DNA from: Ga0077527 sp038106575
GTDB taxonomy: Bacteria; Pseudomonadota; Gammaproteobacteria; Burkholderiales; SG8-41
Length of the DNA stretch: 35,846 bases
NCBI GenBank assembly: GCA_038106575.1
Contig: JAYOED010000024.1
Location: 1 to 35,846 of the forward strand
Direction of reading: 5' to 3'
The number at the start of each line of letters is the position of its first letter. Positions within the stretch are counted from its first letter, which is position 1. A model generated the notes under the pieces. That model made no database searches. It worked only from the letters and a program-made list of their open reading frames with translations, and was not told where the DNA came from. Positions 31,555-35,846 of the stretch are shown in pieces. Position numbers and translations under genes: made by a program.

Positions 31555-32424
31555 TCAGGAAGTCTTGCCGCGCACCGCGCGCCAGCGCACCATCCTGCCC
31601 TCCCCTAGGTCTACGGTTCCCGCCATGAGGTCGCCTTCGACCCGGCCGCGAAAGATTTGCCGCTCATTGCGATGATTGCGGACAAAACTGATTTCTGCAC
31701 CACTGACTTCAATATCCGTAAAAGGGATATGACTCAAGCCCTGCGAAAGATCCCTGCTCACGCCGCCATAATCCTGCCGCAGCTTCAGTTCATATTCATC
31801 CCCGCCGTCAATGCTCAGACGCCAGCTTCCGGAAATCTTTGCCGGCACTATCCACAGATAGATGTCTGCCTCAGGCAGTCCGCTGACCATCTCTTTTTCC
31901 GGGGACTTTATGGTTACGGTATAGTCATGCGGCCAGGAATCAAAATGATAGTCATGCGACACGATGCGGGTGCCCGGCCGCAGCTCACGGAACAGTTTAG
32001 GAAGCAATGCCTGCATCATTTCCGGCAACAGGTAGAGCGTAACCACGGTGGCCTTGCTGAGGTCAGCCCTGAAGATATCCTTGGTTTCGAAAATTACACG
32101 GCCGGCGAGTCCCATGCTACGTGCGCGCTGGTTGCTGAGTTGAACCAGCTCACTATCAATATCCACACCGTACCCGCTTGAGCCGTGGCGGTGAGCAGCA
32201 GTCAATACGATCACGCCGTCACCGGAACCGAGATCAACCACGTGATCGCGATCAGTTACTTTCGCCACCTCAAGCATTAGGTCGACGATCATGTTTGGCG
32301 TCGGCACATACGGTCCGCCCGTACGTTCGTGATCCAAAGGAGAGATCGACTGAGCTGAAGCCAGGGGAGCGCAGCACATGACTACGCCGAATATCATTAG
32401 CCATTTTCGCAACACATCACGCAT
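31555..32424 (-). CDS. Exported FAM173/DOT1-like methyltransferase paralog E
   Basis: A 289-residue paralog apart from the operon of the others. The signal peptide MRDVLRKWLMIFGVVMCC is cleaved near ASAQ. YVPTPNMIVDLML, SAM motif I DLGSGDGVIVLTAA (about 64-77), GYGVDID, IFRADLSKATVVTLYLLPE and LRPGTRIVSHDYHFDSWPHD are in the family order. The C-terminal domain ends with RQIFRGRVEGDLMAGTV, the same strand pair as in paralogs A and D. It probably has its own promoter in the 176 bp before 32600. Loss of the usual Arg after GDG in motif I (here Val) sets it apart. Confidence 0.85.
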   Translation of the reverse strand: MRDVLRKWLMIFGVVMCCAPLASAQSISPLDHERTGGPYVPTPNMIVDLMLEVAKVTDRDHVVDLGSGDGVIVLTAAHRHGSSGYGVDIDSELVQLSNQRARSMGLAGRVIFETKDIFRADLSKATVVTLYLLPEMMQALLPKLFRELRPGTRIVSHDYHFDSWPHDYTVTIKSPEKEMVSGLPEADIYLWIVPAKISGSWRLSIDGGDEYELKLRQDYGGVSRDLSQGLSHIPFTDIEVSGAEISFVRNHRNERQIFRGRVEGDLMAGTVDLGEGRMVRWRAVRGKTS

Positions 32425-32542
32425 GAAATTTCTCCGGGATGACAGTAGCGGAAACCGCCGCTGTGGAAACCGCGCATGATGCTAATGCGTTACCCGGTGC
32501 TTTCGCAAGAACGACTTCTTAAATTTACTGTTGTCTTTTTTG

Positions 32543-32564
32543 AGTGACGAACTGAATCGTCACT
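32543..32564. repeat. Inverted repeat upstream of paralog E
   Basis: AGTGACGA and TCGTCACT form a perfect 8-bp stem around six bases. A T6 run lies on its left side, which is the wrong side for an intrinsic terminator on either strand. It lies about 120 bases before ATG 32424 and could be an operator or leader element. Confidence 0.4.
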
Positions 32565-32600
32565 AACATGGATGTTTAGCGTTACGGCGAGCTCAAACAG

Positions 32601-32827
32601 CTACACTTCAATAGTAAAAGTGAGCTGGACTGCGCAGCGGATCATCGCCAGTTCCTCGGGCTTGAGGCGATTGCGCATTTCGGGTTTATCGGTTTCCGCC
32701 AGCACCCCGACTCCTGTTCGCGCAGCGTGATTCTAGCCTGTGCAATGGCCGCCAGCTGTTCACAGGTCAATTCCGAGCGAACCGGAATCGCCGGGCCCGC
32801 TCCGACAAGCAATACCAGCGCCTGCAG
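32601..32827 (-). pseudogene. Frameshifted gene for a small exported protein
   Basis: On the minus strand one frame reads LQALVLLVGAGPAIPVRS, like the end of a signal peptide, then ELTCEQLAAIAQARITLREQ. Near 32702-32712 the sense switches to another frame, VLAETDKPEMRNRLKPEEL and then AMIRCAVQLTFTIEV, ending at TAG 32601-32603. Joined, the parts make one coherent small secreted protein. An in-frame TAG lies just before the first part, and no ATG with a full signal peptide exists, so the 5' end is also lost. It starts 23 bp after the acyl-CoA dehydrogenase stop. I recall similar small exported proteins in betaproteobacteria but no function. Confidence 0.55.
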
Positions 32828-32850
32828 CTACACCCGGTTGTAAACGACGA

Positions 32851-34641
32851 TCAGTATGCCGCCGGATCCAGGGCCAGCGTACTCGGAGCACCTGCCGTCA
32901 CAGTACGTGCCAGCGCAGTGGCCTGCGGCAGCAGGTGCTCAAGGTAAAAACGCGCGGTCGCCAGCTTAGAATCGAAAAATCCCCGGTCGGCACCCGGCGC
33001 CTCACGGCGTTCAAGCGCAATCAGCGCAGCGCGCGCCATCATCCAGCCGCCTGCCACAGTACCAAACAGCTTCAGGTACGGCACCGCCACCGCTGCAGTA
33101 GCCTGCGGTTCGGAACGGTAGCGATCAACCAGCCAGTTTGTTGCGTCTTCGAGTGCGTTCACGGCTCGATCGAACTCCTCGCGCATGCCGGAAAAATTGG
33201 CGCCCGCTTTTCTCATTGCCTCATCCAGACCGCGAATCTCGGCAATCAACGCCAGCGCGGTTGCGCCTTTCTCGGCGCCGATCTTGCGGCCGATCAGGTC
33301 ATTGGCCTGGATGCCGGTAGTACCCTCATAAATCGTGGTGATGCGGGCATCACGCAGGTATTGCGCTGCGCCGGCTTCCTCGATGAAGCCCATGCCGCCG
33401 TGAATCTGCACCCCCAGCGATGCCACATCGATCGCAGTCTCGGTACACCAGCCCTTGACCACAGGGGTCAGCAGGTCGAGCCGACCCTGATGGCGTGCAC
33501 GCTGAATCCTGTCAGGATGATGTTGCGCGCGATCGAGCTCACCCGCAGCGAAGTAACCGAGCGCACGCATGGCTTCGATCTGCGCGCGCATGGTCATCAG
33601 CATACGCCGAACATCAGGGTGATGGATGATAGTGACACGATCGCCACTGCGCTGGCCGATGGCACGCCCCTGCACCCGCGTCTTCGCGTAATCAAGCGCA
33701 TGCTGCCAGGCGCGCTCGGCGATCGCGATACCTTCAATGCCCACACCCAGTCGCGCATGGTTCATCATCGTGAACATGTATTCGAGACCGCGGTTGGGCT
33801 CGCCGACCAGATAGCCTATCGCTCCCGCATTGTCGCCATAGGCCAGCACGCAGGTGGGACTGCCGTGGATGCCGAGCTTGTGTTCGATCGACACGCAGCG
33901 AACGTCGTTCCGTTCCCCGATGGTGCCATCGTCCTTGAGCACGAACTTCGGCACCACGAACAGCGAAATGCCCTTCACGCCTTCGGGCGCATCGGGCAGT
34001 CGGGCAAGAACCAGGTGGACGATGTTGTCCGCCATGTCGTGTTCGCCCCAGGTGATGAATATCTTGGTGCCGCGGATGCGGTAGAGATCGCCCTCGGGCG
34101 TTGCGCTGGCCCTTACCACCGACAGGTCAGAGCCCGCCTGCGGTTCAGTGAGATTCATCGTGCCGCTCCACTCGCCGGACACGAGTTTAGGCATATAAGT
34201 ATCCACCAACGCTTTCGAAGCGTGGCGCGACAGCGCCTCCCGTACACCGGTGGTGAGCATCGGACACAGGAAGAACGCCATGTTAGCGCTGTTCCATATC
34301 TCCTGTAGCGGCATGGCAATGCAGTGCGGCAGCCCCTGACCGCCGTACTCAGTGGAACCGCCCAGCCCGTTCCAGCCTGCTTCGACAAACTGGCGATAGG
34401 CCTCCTTGAAGCCCGCGGGCGCGGTGACCACACCGTCTTTCCAGTGCGCACCTTCCCGGTCTCCGCTGCGATTGAGCGGATCGAGTACACCCTGGGCAAA
34501 TTTACCCGCCTCGACAAGGACAGCCTCAACCAGCTCGGCATTCACTTCCCCGCAGCCCGGTAATTCACCAATGTCCGCAAGACCGGAAAACTCGGCGATC
34601 GCAAACTGCATGTCCTTCAACGGTGCGGTATAGGTCGACAT
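32851..34641 (-). CDS. Acyl-CoA dehydrogenase, large C-terminally extended type
   Basis: A 596-residue FAD enzyme of the long acyl-CoA dehydrogenase group (with a C-terminal extension, as in DmdC-like proteins). It carries LTEPQAGSD (about 164-172), IRGTKIFITWGEHD, EHKLGIHGSPT, VQIHGGMGFIEE, and RITTIYEGTTGIQANDL with the likely catalytic base Glu439. The last 110 residues form the extra domain. I chose ATG 34641 (MSTYTAPLKDM) because GAGGG precedes it at good spacing. It follows etfBA, which would accept its electrons, but a terminator hairpin lies between them. The acyl substrate cannot be read from the sequence. Confidence 0.94.
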   Translation of the reverse strand: MSTYTAPLKDMQFAIAEFSGLADIGELPGCGEVNAELVEAVLVEAGKFAQGVLDPLNRSGDREGAHWKDGVVTAPAGFKEAYRQFVEAGWNGLGGSTEYGGQGLPHCIAMPLQEIWNSANMAFFLCPMLTTGVREALSRHASKALVDTYMPKLVSGEWSGTMNLTEPQAGSDLSVVRASATPEGDLYRIRGTKIFITWGEHDMADNIVHLVLARLPDAPEGVKGISLFVVPKFVLKDDGTIGERNDVRCVSIEHKLGIHGSPTCVLAYGDNAGAIGYLVGEPNRGLEYMFTMMNHARLGVGIEGIAIAERAWQHALDYAKTRVQGRAIGQRSGDRVTIIHHPDVRRMLMTMRAQIEAMRALGYFAAGELDRAQHHPDRIQRARHQGRLDLLTPVVKGWCTETAIDVASLGVQIHGGMGFIEEAGAAQYLRDARITTIYEGTTGIQANDLIGRKIGAEKGATALALIAEIRGLDEAMRKAGANFSGMREEFDRAVNALEDATNWLVDRYRSEPQATAAVAVPYLKLFGTVAGGWMMARAALIALERREAPGADRGFFDSKLATARFYLEHLLPQATALARTVTAGAPSTLALDPAAY

Positions 34642-34657
34642 GGCGAAACCCTCAGTG

Positions 34658-34686
34658 AAAAAGGGCATCCGTCTCCGAATGCCCTT
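34658..34686 (-). terminator. Rho-independent terminator after etfA
   Basis: On the minus strand the arms AAGGGCAT and ATGCCCTT enclose ten bases and are followed by a T-run (five Ts including the stem end). It lies 26 bp after the etfA stop and only 17 bp before the acyl-CoA dehydrogenase start. Confidence 0.8.
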
Positions 34687-34711
34687 CCATGTTACCGCAG
34701 CCGATTGGCGG

Positions 34712-35638
34712 TCAGAGCGCTGCCGTCAGTTCCGGCACTGCCTTGAACAGATCCGCCTCCAGCCAGTAGCTCGCCACCGCAAAAATCGGCGCCTCCGGAT
34801 CCTTGTTGATCGCAACAATGACCTTGCTGTCCTTCATTCCGGCAAGATGCTGGATCGCGCCGGAAATGCCGACGGCAATGTATAGTTCGGGCGCAACGAT
34901 CTTGCCGGTCTGGCCGACCTGGTAGTCGTTGGGCACGAAACCTGAATCCACCGCGGCGCGGGAGGCGCCGACTGCTGCGCCGAGCTTGTCAGCCAGCTCT
35001 TCCAGAATCTTGAAGTTCTCGCCGCTGCCCATGCCGCGGCCGCCGGAAACGATAATCTTCGCCGCGGTCAGTTCAGGTCGATCGGACTTCGACAGCTCCT
35101 GGCCGTTGAATTTCGACAGTCCGGCATCGGGTCCTGCCGCTAGCGCTTCCACCGCTGCACTGCCGCCCTCGCCCGCCACATCGAAACCGGTCGCGCGCAC
35201 GGTGATGACCTTGATCTTGTCCGCGGACTGCACCGTCGCCATCGCGTTGCCGGCATAAATGGGACGCACGAAGGTGTCGGCCGATACCACCGCACTGATG
35301 TCGGAGATCTGCTGCACATCGAGCGAGGCCGCGACACGCGGCATGAAGTTCTTGCCGAAACCGGTGGCCGTCGTAAGGATGTGTGAATAACCGCCCGAGA
35401 TTGATACCACCAGCGCGGCCAGGTTCTCGGCTGCGCCGCCGGCGTAATGCGCTGCATCGGCATGCAGCACTTTGGCCACACCAGCCACCTTCGCCGCCGT
35501 ATGGGCAGCCTCCGTACAGTTGTGGCCGGAGACCAGCACCGTGATGTCTCCGCCGATCTTCGCCGCAGCGGTAATCGTGTTGGTGGTGCCCGGTTTGAGC
35601 TGCTTGCCGTCGTGTTCTGCGATAACCAGTACGCTCAT
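34712..35638 (-). CDS. etfA: Electron transfer flavoprotein alpha subunit
   Basis: A 308-residue subunit of the FAD/AMP heterodimer that carries electrons from acyl-CoA dehydrogenases to the quinone pool through ETF dehydrogenase. The C-terminal FAD domain is clear: SGGRGMGSGENF, GASRAAVDSGFVPND, QVGQTGKIVAPELY, GISGAIQHLAGM and INKDPEAPIF. The N-terminal domain starts MSVLVIAEHDG. ATG 35638 overlaps the etfB stop as ATGA. It is upstream of the acyl-CoA dehydrogenase, its likely electron donor. Confidence 0.96.
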   Translation of the reverse strand: MSVLVIAEHDGKQLKPGTTNTITAAAKIGGDITVLVSGHNCTEAAHTAAKVAGVAKVLHADAAHYAGGAAENLAALVVSISGGYSHILTTATGFGKNFMPRVAASLDVQQISDISAVVSADTFVRPIYAGNAMATVQSADKIKVITVRATGFDVAGEGGSAAVEALAAGPDAGLSKFNGQELSKSDRPELTAAKIIVSGGRGMGSGENFKILEELADKLGAAVGASRAAVDSGFVPNDYQVGQTGKIVAPELYIAVGISGAIQHLAGMKDSKVIVAINKDPEAPIFAVASYWLEADLFKAVPELTAAL

Positions 35639-35846
35639 CCGATCACCTTCGCTTCATTCTTGAGTTTGGCGACGAGTTCCGCCACATCGGCCACCTTGAC
35701 GCCGGCACCGCGCTTGGGCGGCTCTTCGACCTTCAGCGTCTTCAGGCGCGGCACGATGTCTACGCCCAGCGCCTCGGGCTTCAGCGTTTCCAGCGGCTTC
35801 TTCTTCGCCTTCATGATGTTGGGCAGCGTCACGTATCGCGGCTCGT
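35635..35846 (-). CDS. etfB: Electron transfer flavoprotein beta subunit, C-terminal part (runs off right edge)
   Basis: The last 70 codons are present: EPRYVTLPNIMKAKKKPLE, then TLKPEALGVDI and the hydrophilic tail ending EAKVIG. RYVTLPNIMKAKKKP is the conserved ETF-beta C-terminal motif. The N-terminal AMP-binding part lies outside the window. Its stop overlaps the etfA start as ATGA, the usual etfBA order. Confidence 0.92.
   Translation of the reverse strand, partial: EPRYVTLPNIMKAKKKPLETLKPEALGVDIVPRLKTLKVEEPPKRGAGVKVADVAELVAKLKNEAKVIG

Noticed and set aside
32543..32564. Inverted repeat next to a T6 run as an intrinsic terminator
   Set aside because: The T-run precedes the stem on the plus strand and reads as an A-run after it on the minus strand, so it does not terminate in either direction.
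32740..34308. Plus-strand open frame of about 520 codons opposite the acyl-CoA dehydrogenase
   Set aside because: Entirely antisense to a conserved gene; Arg/His/Gln-rich translation without motifs.
1..35846. tRNA, rRNA, CRISPR array, insertion sequence or prophage
   Set aside because: I looked for cloverleaf-like segments, repeat-spacer periodicity, transposase motifs and phage structural genes and saw none.

Overview
The window is ordinary chromosomal DNA of a GC-rich proteobacterium, most likely a betaproteobacterium. The reasons are the base composition, the class of housekeeping genes, the TATAAT-plus-very-short-leader promoters, and the suhB / trmJ-cysE-iscR arrangement, which I associate with that class. 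I see no rRNA, tRNA, CRISPR array, insertion sequence or phage gene. Intergenic spaces are short and AT-rich, and several hold decayed gene remnants.

Left part (1-9200). A truncated PQQ-type sugar dehydrogenase gene runs off the left edge, divergent from mfd (transcription-repair coupling). A broken membrane-protein gene follows mfd. Then come prfC (RF3), an SDR protein with an altered active site and a two-domain CDGSH iron-sulfur protein, all on the minus strand. An exported alpha/beta hydrolase and serB are on the plus strand. A c-type cytochrome and a small exported protein overlap on the minus strand.

Iron-sulfur block (9251-20137, minus strand). trmJ and cysE lead into iscR, a NifS/IscS-type cysteine desulfurase, an A-type carrier, sufB, sufC, sufD, sufS, sufU, an Nfu-type scaffold, a Rieske ferredoxin and a DUF457 membrane protein. 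Most junctions are stop/start overlaps or gaps of a few bases. An IscR type-1-like operator overlaps the -10 box of the iscR promoter, so the SUF pathway appears to be under cluster-sensing IscR control. The operon carries two different cysteine desulfurases. Sulfur supply (cysE makes O-acetylserine for cysteine) sits directly upstream.

Middle (20223-25165). suhB and a CocE/NonD-type hydrolase form a plus-strand pair. A graveyard with TPR and EAL-domain remnants follows, then htpG on the minus strand with a plausible sigma-32 promoter.

Right part (25225-32827). This is the most unusual section: four intact genes plus one decayed gene for signal-peptide-bearing, FAM173/DOT1-like seven-beta-strand methyltransferase proteins. 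Four of the five sit in one translationally coupled operon that ends in an APC-type amino-acid permease. A membrane-bound spermidine-synthase-like protein is encoded divergently between the paralogs. A frameshifted small exported-protein gene lies next to it.

Right edge. etfB (partial), etfA and a large acyl-CoA dehydrogenase form a fatty-acid/acyl-CoA oxidation set, with a rho-independent terminator between etfA and the dehydrogenase.
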